DNA from: an uncultured Methylobacillus sp.
GTDB taxonomy: Bacteria > Pseudomonadota > Gammaproteobacteria > Burkholderiales > Methylophilaceae
Reading direction: 5' to 3'
Length of the DNA: 15,668 nt
Assembly: GCA_946481235.1 (NCBI GenBank)
Contig: CAMLME010000026.1
Location: 1 to 15,668, forward strand
Within the stretch, counting starts at the first letter, position 1; every line of letters starts with the position of its first letter. Under the pieces are notes generated by a model. That model was not told the origin of the DNA and ran no database searches. It saw nothing but the letters and a program-made list of their open reading frames with translations. Of the stretch, positions 1 through 6,929 are shown one piece after another. Made by a program: the position numbers and the translations under genes.

Positions 1-596
1 CCGGCCTGGCATCCCAGTTCCTTCAATGCCAACCTGAAGAAATCGGCGGAAGGCTTCCCGATGATAGTGGTCTGCGTGCCACTGGCATACTCCAGTCCGT
101 GGATAAAACCGCCGATATCCATCTGCAGGCCTTGCTCGGTTTGCCAGAACCGGTTCTTGTGGATCGCAATCAATTTTGCGCCACGCATCAGGCTGTTGAA
201 CACATCATTCAGGAGATCGTAGGTCCAGCCTGACCCAATGTCTCCCACCACGACAACCTCTGCATCCTTTTCCGATATTCGGAACTCAGCGAAATCCTTT
301 TTCACATCCTCTCCCAGCAGAAGGCGGCAAATTGGGCTGCCAAGTTCGCGCAGGTAACGCACGGCCGCTTGCGGGGCGCTGATGATCTCCTGCGGTGGAA
401 TGTCAAAACCCAGCGTGTTCATTTTTTTCGCCAAGGAACCGAGCGACAAGGTGCTGGTATTTGTGATGAAACGGCACGGCATTCCGCTTGAACGGATTTT
501 CGCTACAGCCTCCACAGCACCTTCTATCGGTTGCGAACCGATATATAGCACCCCATCGAGATCGAATAGCAGGCCTTTTACATTTAGTTTTCTCAT
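1..596 (-). CDS. HAD-IIA family phosphatase, HDHD2/LHPP-like (3' end outside window)
   Basis: Reading leftward from ATG 594-596 gives 198 codons without a stop, and the frame continues past base 1. The start is preceded by a strong GAGGGGAG ribosome site 5 bases away. Seen: the nucleophile motif DLDGVLY at residues 12-18, motif II ITNTST at about 44-49, and the motif III lysine in IGKP near residue 180. Between motifs II and III lies a cap region of the C2 type. Motif IV, the acidic metal-binding pair, should lie beyond the edge. Known: HAD-IIA enzymes (NagD, HDHD2, LHPP) are cytoplasmic Mg-dependent phosphatases acting on small phosphomonoesters or phospho-amino acids. The stretch HKNRFW...GLEYASGT resembles the HDHD2/LHPP branch more than NagD. 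The substrate cannot be told. It diverges from the lipoprotein gene that starts near 809. Confidence 0.88.
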   Translation of the reverse strand, partial: MRKLNVKGLLFDLDGVLYIGSQPIEGAVEAVAKIRSSGMPCRFITNTSTLSLGSLAKKMNTLGFDIPPQEIISAPQAAVRYLRELGSPICRLLLGEDVKKDFAEFRISEKDAEVVVVGDIGSGWTYDLLNDVFNSLMRGAKLIAIHKNRFWQTEQGLQMDIGGFIHGLEYASGTQTTIIGKPSADFFRLALKELGCQA

Positions 597-723
597 CACA
601 CTCCCCTCAAGAAACAAACGAGTGCCAAGGCGATAGAATAGTCGGACACCGTGATGGCCAATCTGTAACAGTCGCAATTGCCATACGTAAAATGTCGATG
701 GAGCTGATACACATCCCTGATCA

Positions 724-752
724 AATGTTTGACCGGTACATTACAAAACATT
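724..752. promoter_or_regulatory. Inverted repeat in intergenic region, possible operator
   Basis: The 212-base gap between the divergent HAD and lipoprotein genes holds a perfect 7-base dyad: AATGTTT at 724-730 and AAACATT at 746-752, with centres 22 bases apart (about two helical turns). The palindrome ACCGGT (732-737) lies between the arms. A TTGACC hexamer (729-734) overlaps the left arm, but no good -10 box follows at normal distance; TATAAA at 775-780 is the best AT-rich box. A regulator site is only a suggestion. Confidence 0.25.
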
Positions 753-808
753 CCACTCCCGGAAGATATTTTTGTATAAACAATGCTATTTCAGATAAGG
801 TAATGACC

Positions 809-1255
809 ATGATTGATTACCACTTCAGCATGTCAAAATTTTCGTTCGTTATTATTCTTGCAGCAACGCTGGCAGGGTGTGCCGGAGGGTTGAGCAGTCC
901 AAATGTATCAGACACCACGACAAAGCTGGCCTTTATCGAGGTCTCGAGAAATACGCAAAAATCGCAAAGCGATTGCCCCGTCACAGTGAGAATCAGCAAT
1001 AGAACGAAAATCGACTGGGACGGTGCCAGCTATCATCTGGTGATGCACAACCGTAATGGCGTAACGATAGGCAAGCTATTGGGCTCACCGCGAAAAAGCG
1101 CCAAGGCTGGAGGCAATCTGGTCGATACCAACCAGGTGCTGGGAGCGAAATGCGAACAGATAGCTGGCACTGCGCTGGTTTATTTTGGCTATTATCCTGT
1201 CGGCAAAAAACAGGTTTCAGTGCATAACGTCAATGTCCAGATCCGGGTCAAATAA
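809..1255 (+). CDS. Small outer-membrane or periplasmic lipoprotein of unknown function
   Basis: This 148-residue protein has a clear type II signal peptide: a short N-region with Lys10, a hydrophobic core (FVIILAATL), and the lipobox LAGC with Cys24 as the lipidation site. ATG 809 is chosen because AAGG at 797-800 lies 8 bases upstream; ATG 803 is too close to it, and ATG 830 (giving Cys17) has no ribosome site. The mature part is polar and rich in beta-prone stretches, with two further cysteines (Cys56 and one in GAKCEQ) that could form a disulfide in the periplasm. I do not recognise a family; the alternation resembles small DUF1425/YcfL-type lipoproteins, but this is a weak impression. 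The stop lies 3 bases from the stop of the convergent ABC exporter gene, so no terminator fits between them. Confidence 0.8.
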   Translation: MIDYHFSMSKFSFVIILAATLAGCAGGLSSPNVSDTTTKLAFIEVSRNTQKSQSDCPVTVRISNRTKIDWDGASYHLVMHNRNGVTIGKLLGSPRKSAKAGGNLVDTNQVLGAKCEQIAGTALVYFGYYPVGKKQVSVHNVNVQIRVK

Positions 1256-1258
1256 GCA

Positions 1259-3046
1259 TCAGGCCGGGGTGGCAGCACTTTCGGTCAGAAACTGCAAATT
1301 GGCCAGGTTGGCATAAAGCGCATTGACACGCATCAGTTCGGCGTGAGTACCGATATCGACAATGCGCCCATGATCCATGACTGCGATGCGGTCTGCTCCC
1401 TGCACCGTGGCAAGCCGATGCGCAATAATCAGCGTCGTGCGATTCTGCATCAACCTTTCCAGTGCCAGTTGGACCATCTGCTCGCTGGCAGCATCGAGGG
1501 CACTGGTAGCTTCATCCAGCAACAGGATGGGGCGATCCGCCAGGATGGCACGGGCAATCGCGATGCGCTGGCGCTGCCCGCCTGACAGGCGCACTCCCCG
1601 CTCTCCCAGAAACGTTTGCATCCCATCCGGCATCCGCGCAATGAACTCCGTCGCGCAAGCCATTTCGCAGGCCGTCATTACTTCTGCCTCACTGGCATCA
1701 GGCCTGCCATAACGCACATTCTCGGCAATGCTGGCCGCGAAAATGACGGGATCCTGCGGTACCAGGGCAATCCGCGACCGAACCTCCTTGGGGTCAGCCA
1801 AACGGATATCGACGCCATCAATGAAGACGCCGCCATGCTGCGGGTCGTAATAGCGCAGTAATAACTGGAATACCGTGGTTTTCCCGGCGCCGGAAGGGCC
1901 TACCAGCGCGAGTTTTTCACCGGGCTGCGCATTGAGCGTGAACTTATGCAGGGCCGGCGTATCCAGGCGAGAGGGGTAATGGAAAGTGACGTTATCGAAT
2001 GCAATAGCGCCCGCTGCCGGCATTGGGAAATGGACCGGATTCTCCGGAGTAGAAATGTCGGGTTCGGTCGCCATCAGCTCCATCAGTCGTTCGGTCGCGC
2101 CTGCCGCGCGCTGCAAATCGCCGATGACTTCCGAAATCGTACCGACACCGACGGCCATCATCACCGCATAAAAGATAAATGCCGACAACTGTCCGCCGGA
2201 CAAGCGGCCGGCCACCACATCGTGCCCGCCAACCCAGAGAATGAAACCGATGGCCCCGAACACCAGCAGGATCACCGCGGCCATCAGCGACGCACGTTGA
2301 AAAATGCGACGCACACTGGTGGCGAATACTGCTTCAACGCGATCACCGAATAACTGCCGGTCCTGCGATTCATGACCATAGGCCTGCACCGTGCGGATTT
2401 CATGCAGCGCTTCGTCGATGTAGGCCCCGACATCGGCAACGCGATCCTGGCTGGCACGTGAAAGCTTGCGTACGCGCCGACCGAAGAGAATGATGGGACC
2501 AAGTACCAATGGGACACCCAGCAATACCAGCCCGGTCAGCTTGGGACTGGTAATGAGCAGCATGATCAGTGCGCCTATCATGTTGAGGGCGTTGCGCAAT
2601 GCCATCGAGATGGACGAGCCGATGGCATTTTCCAGCACCGTCGTATCGCTGGTCAGGCGGGATATCACTTCGCCGGTGCGCGTCACTTCATAAAAGCCGG
2701 GCGAGAGCTCCAGCAGATGATTGAAGACCGCACGCCGGATATCGGCCGTCACGCGCTCACCTATCCACGACACGTAATAGAACCGGATGAAGGTCGCCGC
2801 AGCCATCACGGCAATGACGATCAACATGCCGAGTAGCGCCTGATCGAGCAGCGCCGCGTTATTCGCAGTCAAGCCATGATCAATGACTTTCTTGAGCCCC
2901 TGTCCAAGCGCCAGGATGCTGGCGGAGGCCACGATCAAGGCCGCTGCGGCAATGACAATTTGACGGCGGTACGGCTTCAGAAAGGCGATGATGCGGCTCA
3001 GCTGTCGGATGTCGCGGGATTTTGGTCTGTTACGGGTATCATCCAT
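1259..3046 (-). CDS. MsbA-related ABC exporter (fused permease and ATPase)
   Basis: The 595-residue protein is a half-transporter that should work as a homodimer in the inner membrane. Residues about 20-330 form the six-helix permease domain and residues about 345-585 the ATPase. Seen in the ATPase: Walker A GPSGAGKT at 383-390, signature LSGGQ at 487-491, Walker B ILLLDE ending at Asp511-Glu512, and the H-loop IIAHRL. Known: this architecture covers lipid A flippase MsbA and related exporters. The sequence fits the shorter MsbA-related group (TIGR02204 type) often seen in alpha- and betaproteobacteria, so a lipid or hydrophobic compound is a likely substrate, but this is inference. There is no strong ribosome site before ATG 3046, so expression may be weak or leaderless. 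It diverges from the lipoprotein gene at 3125 across 78 bases. Confidence 0.93.
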   Translation of the reverse strand: MDDTRNRPKSRDIRQLSRIIAFLKPYRRQIVIAAAALIVASASILALGQGLKKVIDHGLTANNAALLDQALLGMLIVIAVMAAATFIRFYYVSWIGERVTADIRRAVFNHLLELSPGFYEVTRTGEVISRLTSDTTVLENAIGSSISMALRNALNMIGALIMLLITSPKLTGLVLLGVPLVLGPIILFGRRVRKLSRASQDRVADVGAYIDEALHEIRTVQAYGHESQDRQLFGDRVEAVFATSVRRIFQRASLMAAVILLVFGAIGFILWVGGHDVVAGRLSGGQLSAFIFYAVMMAVGVGTISEVIGDLQRAAGATERLMELMATEPDISTPENPVHFPMPAAGAIAFDNVTFHYPSRLDTPALHKFTLNAQPGEKLALVGPSGAGKTTVFQLLLRYYDPQHGGVFIDGVDIRLADPKEVRSRIALVPQDPVIFAASIAENVRYGRPDASEAEVMTACEMACATEFIARMPDGMQTFLGERGVRLSGGQRQRIAIARAILADRPILLLDEATSALDAASEQMVQLALERLMQNRTTLIIAHRLATVQGADRIAVMDHGRIVDIGTHAELMRVNALYANLANLQFLTESAATPA

Positions 3047-3124
3047 AAATACAAAGCTACCACGTTTCAGAACCGCACGCAGGAGGCGGCTGTCTGAGAG
3101 ATTATCCGGAGCTAATACAACATC

Positions 3125-3439
3125 ATGAAACCACTTTTGCCGATTCTGATCATTGCCTCTTTGCTCACCGCATGCGCCACCACGCCTGAAGAGAAACGCG
3201 CCAACGCCGAGCGCGAGGCGAACCGCCTCAAGCAGACCTACGGCCAGACCTGCGAAAGCCTGGGTTACCAGCCGGAGACGAACAAGTGGCGGGATTGCTT
3301 ACTGGAGCTTGAAAACCAGCGGCTGATGCAGCAACAGATGATGATGGATCGCATGAATTGGTATTACCCCGGCTATTACTCACCTTTTTATTACACCCCG
3401 CTCTGCCATCGTCATGGCGGCAGAGTCGTCTGTCATTGA
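3125..3439 (+). CDS. Small Tyr-rich lipoprotein of unknown function
   Basis: A 104-residue protein starts with a textbook lipoprotein signal: Lys2, hydrophobic core, lipobox LTAC and Cys17. Residues 22-75 are charged and helical (EEKRANAEREANRLK, then a Met/Gln-rich run), with Cys43 and Cys58 flanking a short segment. The C-terminus is aromatic (YYPGYYSPFYY at 80-90) and ends in two Cys-His pairs (94-95 and 103-104), which could bind metal or form a disulfide. The nearest ribosome-site-like GGAG (3109-3112) is 12 bases from the ATG, longer than ideal. I recognise no named family; similar short lipoproteins are common and uncharacterised in betaproteobacteria. The gene ends 57 bases before the SDR gene and may be co-transcribed with it. 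Confidence 0.78.
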   Translation: MKPLLPILIIASLLTACATTPEEKRANAEREANRLKQTYGQTCESLGYQPETNKWRDCLLELENQRLMQQQMMMDRMNWYYPGYYSPFYYTPLCHRHGGRVVCH

Positions 3440-3496
3440 CCCTCCCTGCCCGGATTGACTGCGGTATAGTTGCAGCGATCAACCACAGGAGGCTCC

Positions 3497-4360
3497 ATGC
3501 CTACTGACATCCTGATCGCCGGCTGCGGCGATCTTGGCAGCGCACTCGGGCAAGACCTTGTCGCACGCGGCCATCGCGTCGCGGGATTACGCCGTAGCAA
3601 TTCGCCATTGCCGGGAGGCATTCGCACGCTGCACGCCGACGTCACCCAGCCGCAAACACTGGAGCACCTGGCCGAACTGCGCCCGGCGATTCTCGTCTAC
3701 AGCGTCGCCGCAAACGCCCAGAACGATGAAGACTACCGCGCCCATTACGTCGATGGACTACGCAATGTATTAGCCGCATTGCAGAGCTCCCGCAGCCTGC
3801 GTCATGTCTTTTTTGTTTCCAGTACCCGCGTCTACGGCCAGCCTTCCGAAGCTATCCTGAATGAAGACATGGTGGCAATTCCCACGGATTTTGGTGGACG
3901 GCGCCTGCTGGAAGCCGAAGCGCTGCTGGAAACCACATCCTGTCCCGGTACTGCATTGCGACTTTCAGGCATTTATGGGCCAGGCCGATCACGCCTGATC
4001 AAGCTGGCCTCTACCCCATCCGATTGGCCTGCACAGAACATCTGGACCAATCGTATTCATCGCAACGATGCGGCCGCATTCCTGTCATTTCTGATCCTAC
4101 GCGTTCTTGAACAGGAGCCGATAGCGGGACGCTACATCGTCACTGACAGCAAGCCGGCTCCGCAACACGAGGTCTTGCGCTGGCTGGCGACACAGATGGG
4201 AGTTGATAACATCGCCGTGGCGGACCCTCCGATCAGCGGCGGCAAAAGACTCGACAATACACGCATGCTGGCGACCGGATTTACGCTCCGTTACCCGGAC
4301 TACCGGGCAGGATACGCAAATGAGCTGCAGGAATACCTAGCGTCGACGAGAACCTCATGA
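3497..4360 (+). CDS. Atypical extended SDR / NAD(P)-dependent epimerase-like protein (YeeZ-like)
   Basis: The 287-residue protein has a Rossmann fold: GCGDLG (9-14) is the nucleotide-binding glycine motif, and the strand FVSSTRVYG (106-114) is the usual end of beta-5. ATG 3497 is chosen because a perfect AGGAGG (3487-3492) lies 4 bases upstream; an in-frame TTG at 3470 has no such site. In the place where extended SDRs carry the catalytic YxxxK, the sequence is FGGRR, so Tyr is Phe132 and Lys is Arg136. This fits the atypical SDR group to which E. coli YeeZ belongs, whose activity is unclear. A normal epimerase or dehydratase reaction is therefore doubtful. Its stop codon overlaps the start of the glycosylase gene (ATGA), indicating translational coupling. 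Confidence 0.85.
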   Translation: MPTDILIAGCGDLGSALGQDLVARGHRVAGLRRSNSPLPGGIRTLHADVTQPQTLEHLAELRPAILVYSVAANAQNDEDYRAHYVDGLRNVLAALQSSRSLRHVFFVSSTRVYGQPSEAILNEDMVAIPTDFGGRRLLEAEALLETTSCPGTALRLSGIYGPGRSRLIKLASTPSDWPAQNIWTNRIHRNDAAAFLSFLILRVLEQEPIAGRYIVTDSKPAPQHEVLRWLATQMGVDNIAVADPPISGGKRLDNTRMLATGFTLRYPDYRAGYANELQEYLASTRTS

Positions 4361-5025
4361 ACACCATGCTTTCTGCGCCTGACGACTCCGCCATCAGTCA
4401 TCTGGCCGCTTGCGATCCGGATTGGGCATCCTTGATTGCCCGCATCGGCCCGTGCGGCCTGAGGCCACGCCTGGAACGCGAGCCCTATGAAGCTCTGGTG
4501 CGTGCAATCGCGTATCAGCAACTTCATGGACGAGCAGCAGAAGCCATCCTGGCAAGATTCCTGGCCTTATATTCGACGTCAACCTTTCCCTCCCCGGCCG
4601 AAGTGCTGGCAACAGAAGAAAGCGTGCTGCGCAGCTGCGGCTTTTCCGCCTCCAAGATCGCTTCCATCCGCGGCATTGCGCAAGGTACGCTGGACGGCCT
4701 GGTGCCGGCACTTGCAATGGCGACGACTCTTTCCGATGATGAATTGATTGCACGTCTTGTCACCTTGCGCGGTGTCGGCCGATGGACGGTGGAAATGTTC
4801 CTGATGTTCGCCCTCGGCCGTCCAGACGTTCTTCCGACGGACGACTTCGGCGTACGCGAGGGCTGGCGGGTACTGAAAAAACTGCCGGAACAGCCCAAAC
4901 CCAAAGTGCTGGCGGAAATCGGCCGCGCCTGGAGCCCTTACCGCTCCACTGCCGCCTGGTACCTGTGGCGCGCGGCCGAGGAAGCAAAAATGACCGCCGC
5001 AAAGTACAAGAATCCGGTTGCCTGA
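4357..5025 (+). CDS. DNA-3-methyladenine glycosylase, short AlkA type
   Basis: The 222-residue protein belongs to the HhH-GPD superfamily of base-excision repair glycosylases. Seen: the helical core motif AIAYQQLHGRAAEAI (50-64), the helix-hairpin-helix LVTLRGVGRWTVEMFL (134-149), and the catalytic aspartate in LPTDDFGVREG (Asp163 by alignment with Asp238 of E. coli AlkA; Asp162 is adjacent). It lacks the N-terminal AlkA domain (E. coli protein 282 residues), as in the short AlkA/Mag1-like enzymes. Expected role: removal of alkylated purines such as 3-methyladenine from DNA in the cytoplasm. The start overlaps the upstream SDR stop by 4 bp and has no strong ribosome site of its own, so coupling is likely. 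No Ada or AlkB gene is adjacent. Confidence 0.92.
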   Translation: MNTMLSAPDDSAISHLAACDPDWASLIARIGPCGLRPRLEREPYEALVRAIAYQQLHGRAAEAILARFLALYSTSTFPSPAEVLATEESVLRSCGFSASKIASIRGIAQGTLDGLVPALAMATTLSDDELIARLVTLRGVGRWTVEMFLMFALGRPDVLPTDDFGVREGWRVLKKLPEQPKPKVLAEIGRAWSPYRSTAAWYLWRAAEEAKMTAAKYKNPVA

Positions 5026-5118
5026 CTGCACATCAACCTTTCGTCGGCACAAATGCTCCGTTTGTCAGCTTTTGTTTTCCTTATATTGAAACTCTGCAAA
5101 TAATGCGATTGAACTTTG

Positions 5119-5134
5119 CGCCCATCCATGGGCG
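5119..5134 (+). other. Short perfect hairpin just upstream of the riboswitch
   Basis: CGCCCAT (5119-5125) and ATGGGCG (5128-5134) are perfect reverse complements, giving a 6-bp stem with a 4-base loop in RNA. It lies in the 337-base gap between the glycosylase and HD-GYP genes, about 20 bases before the riboswitch core. There is no T-run, so it is not a terminator. It may stabilise the 5' end of the leader or be a DNA operator. No convincing promoter is visible in the gap; TTGTCA (5062-5067) with TATTGA (5084-5089) is the best weak pair. Confidence 0.35.
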
Positions 5135-5145
5135 AGGAAGATTCA

Positions 5146-5235
5146 ATAATTAATGGCAAACCCATCGAAAGGTGGGGACGCAAAGTCACCGGTCTAAGGG
5201 GATTTCCTATGACAGCGGGATTGCCGGGCTCGGAG
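5146..5235 (+). promoter_or_regulatory. Cyclic-di-GMP-I riboswitch (GEMM-I)
   Basis: The core matches the GEMM-I consensus in order. GGCAAA (5155-5160) is followed by hairpin CCCATC-GAAA-GGTGGG (5161-5176) with its conserved GAAA tetraloop, then GACGCAAAG (5177-5185), then CACCGG (5187-5192). A second hairpin carries TCTAAG (5193-5198) and TATGA (5208-5212), which form an 11-nt-type tetraloop receptor. The closing element is AGCGGGATTGCC (5214-5225), and GGCAA (5155-5159) can pair with TTGCC (5221-5225). Known: this RNA binds c-di-GMP with very high affinity and controls downstream genes. The base just before CAAA is G, which fits c-di-GMP rather than cGAMP preference. It lies about 130 bases before the start of an HD-GYP c-di-GMP phosphodiesterase gene. 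No intrinsic terminator follows, so control is probably at translation. The exact ends are approximate. Confidence 0.93.
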
Positions 5236-5272
5236 TTTCCAACTTCCGATCTCGTCAGACCAATGAACTGCA

Positions 5273-5355
5273 TCCCTTTCGCCCGACCATTTGCCTACGA
5301 CGATTTCATTCGCATCAGGCGCTTTCATCATGCCCGATGACTGTTTGGAGAGGGA
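5273..5355 (+). promoter_or_regulatory. Possible anti-Shine-Dalgarno pairing (riboswitch expression platform)
   Basis: TCCCTTTC (5273-5280) can pair over 8 bases, with one G-U, with GAGAGGGA (5348-5355), the ribosome site of the HD-GYP gene. The same strand can instead pair with AAGGGGA (5196-5202), or with GAAAGG (5167-5172), inside the riboswitch. That gives a plausible switch: riboswitch folding frees the anti-SD strand and shuts the ribosome site, so c-di-GMP would turn translation off. The opposite polarity is possible too. This is pairing read by eye, not a folded model. Confidence 0.35.
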
Positions 5356-5362
5356 ACGTATC

Positions 5363-6697
5363 ATGACCGATCATTACATTCATCCGAGCCAGTTATGCAT
5401 CGGACTCTATGTTCATCTTGATCTAAGCTGGATGAACCATCCTTTCACTTTTGGTAACTTCAAGATCACGAATAAGGAGCAGATCCAGAAGATTCGTGAG
5501 CTCAACCTGGACAAGATACGCTACGACCCATCACGCAGTGACTATGAGCCGCTTCCGCTGAACGTGCCCGTCCAAGCCGCCAAGCCTGAACCCGAGGCGC
5601 CCATCGAAAGCACACCCATCAAAGTCCAGGAACAAGTGGTTGAAGCTCCGCGCCCCCCGCGCACGCCCCAACAACGTTCCGAACGACTCAAGCAGTTGAA
5701 TACAGTCATCCGTTCCTGCGAGAAGGCATTCGTGCTGGATGCGCACATGGCACGCGACTTGGTGCGCAACCTTGCCACCAAACCAGAGAGCACGCGCAAA
5801 ACCGCTGAGGCAATGGTAAACAACCTGGTAAATTCGGCGATTACCGAATCCGATGTTGTACTGCATGCCATCAGTGGAAACAACTCCGCCTCCGACGACT
5901 ACGTGCACGCGCTTAATGTCACCGTCCTGTCTCTGATGCTGGCGAAGTCGCTGGATATGACCGACACCTACGCGCGTGAACTCGGCATGGCAGCACTGTT
6001 CCACGACGTCAGCAAAAACGAGATTCCACGTCACAAATCCTTCATCGACCAGCATTGCGAAAATAGCGCCCGCATGGCCAAGGACGCCGGCCTGTCGGAC
6101 AGTGCCGTGCGTATCATCATGCAGCACCATGAGCATGTGGATGGCACCGGATTCCCCAAGCATCTGGTTGCGGCTCAAATCGACCCATTGGCCAAAGTGC
6201 TGGCCATCGTCAATGCCTATGACAATCTGTGCAATCCATTCAACCCGCTGACGGCGATGACCCCTTACGAAGCGCTGGCGCATATGTATGCCACCGATCA
6301 CAACAAATACGATGCCACGATACTGAAACTGCTCATCAAGATGTTGGGCGTCTACCCACCAGGCAGTGTGGTTCAGCTTTCAAACGGAACCTATGGCATC
6401 GTCATGACCGTCAACCCGCAAAAGCCGCTGCTGCCGCTGGTTCGTATCCATCACCCTTCCGTTGCGCGTGAAACACCGGTAGTGATCGATCTCAGCGAAG
6501 AAAACAACATTGGCATCAAGAGGTGTTTGCGTCCTTCACAATTGCCGAAGGATATTTTCGAATACCTGCGGCCATGCAAGCATGTCAGTTATTACTTCAT
6601 GGACAAAAAACAGATGGATCAACCGCTGCCCGGGACAATTCCGGCAGCAGTGCAGCAGCAGTCCGCTCCTCCCATGATGGCCGCCCAAGCCCAGTAG
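5363..6697 (+). CDS. HD-GYP domain c-di-GMP phosphodiesterase with DUF3391 N-terminus
   Basis: The 444-residue cytoplasmic protein has an N-terminal DUF3391 domain (about 4-130, including a Pro/Glu-rich linker near 68-100) and an HD-GYP domain (about 140-345). A C-terminal region follows, ending in a Gln/Ala/Pro-rich tail. Seen: the metal-binding HD pair His214-Asp215 in FHDVSKNEIP, a histidine in IDQHCENSARM, and HHEHVDGTGFP (255-265), the GYP signature with Phe for Tyr. HDIGK of typical members is HDVSK here. Known: HD-GYP proteins hydrolyse c-di-GMP to pGpG or GMP with a di- or tri-metal centre. ATG 5363 is chosen for GGAGAGGG (5347-5354); upstream in-frame starts lack one. Expression is probably controlled by the riboswitch in its leader. 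A terminator follows, so the gene is likely monocistronic. Confidence 0.93.
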   Translation: MTDHYIHPSQLCIGLYVHLDLSWMNHPFTFGNFKITNKEQIQKIRELNLDKIRYDPSRSDYEPLPLNVPVQAAKPEPEAPIESTPIKVQEQVVEAPRPPRTPQQRSERLKQLNTVIRSCEKAFVLDAHMARDLVRNLATKPESTRKTAEAMVNNLVNSAITESDVVLHAISGNNSASDDYVHALNVTVLSLMLAKSLDMTDTYARELGMAALFHDVSKNEIPRHKSFIDQHCENSARMAKDAGLSDSAVRIIMQHHEHVDGTGFPKHLVAAQIDPLAKVLAIVNAYDNLCNPFNPLTAMTPYEALAHMYATDHNKYDATILKLLIKMLGVYPPGSVVQLSNGTYGIVMTVNPQKPLLPLVRIHHPSVARETPVVIDLSEENNIGIKRCLRPSQLPKDIFEYLRPCKHVSYYFMDKKQMDQPLPGTIPAAVQQQSAPPMMAAQAQ

Positions 6698-6724
6698 TTC
6701 TGACCTAAATCTCCTCCCTCCACT

Positions 6725-6766
6725 CCCCAAGGCAATACGCACGCGTCTTGCCACGGGGATTTTTTT
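6725..6766 (+). terminator. Rho-independent terminator after the HD-GYP gene
   Basis: CCCC (6725-6728) and GGCAA (6731-6735) pair with TTGCC (6748-6752) and GGGG (6755-6758). The small internal loop is AA/AC and the apical loop about 12 bases. Seven Ts follow (6760-6766). It lies 28 bases after the HD-GYP stop codon and isolates that gene from the diguanylate cyclase gene. Confidence 0.88.
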
Positions 6767-6929
6767 GATCCTGTTGCCGGGCAACATTCCAACCTATTGT
6801 TGTTCAAGAGGCTGGATTCGAATGACTGCTATATCACTTACTATGCGTTAACCATTTCCTGAACAGGTATCGCGCCGAAAGCTCCCGTATACTATTTCAT
6901 CAAGATGCAAACGTGCATGTGGGAGTCGA

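Noticed and set aside
488..808. N-terminal extension of the first lipoprotein upstream of 809
   Set aside because: It would overlap the HAD gene on the other strand and place over 100 unrelated residues before a normal signal peptide.
3436..3470. Promoter TTGACC / TATAGT before the SDR gene
   Set aside because: The spacer is 23 bases, too long for a normal sigma-70 promoter, and the nearer TTGACT is too close to TATAGT.
5046..5059. Sigma-54 promoter (GGCAC...TGCT) upstream of the riboswitch
   Set aside because: The distance between the GG and GC elements is too short by about two bases.
5531..6301. A 256-codon open frame on the minus strand opposite the HD-GYP gene
   Set aside because: Product is His/Gln/Val-rich without domain features; the plus-strand frame carries clear catalytic motifs.
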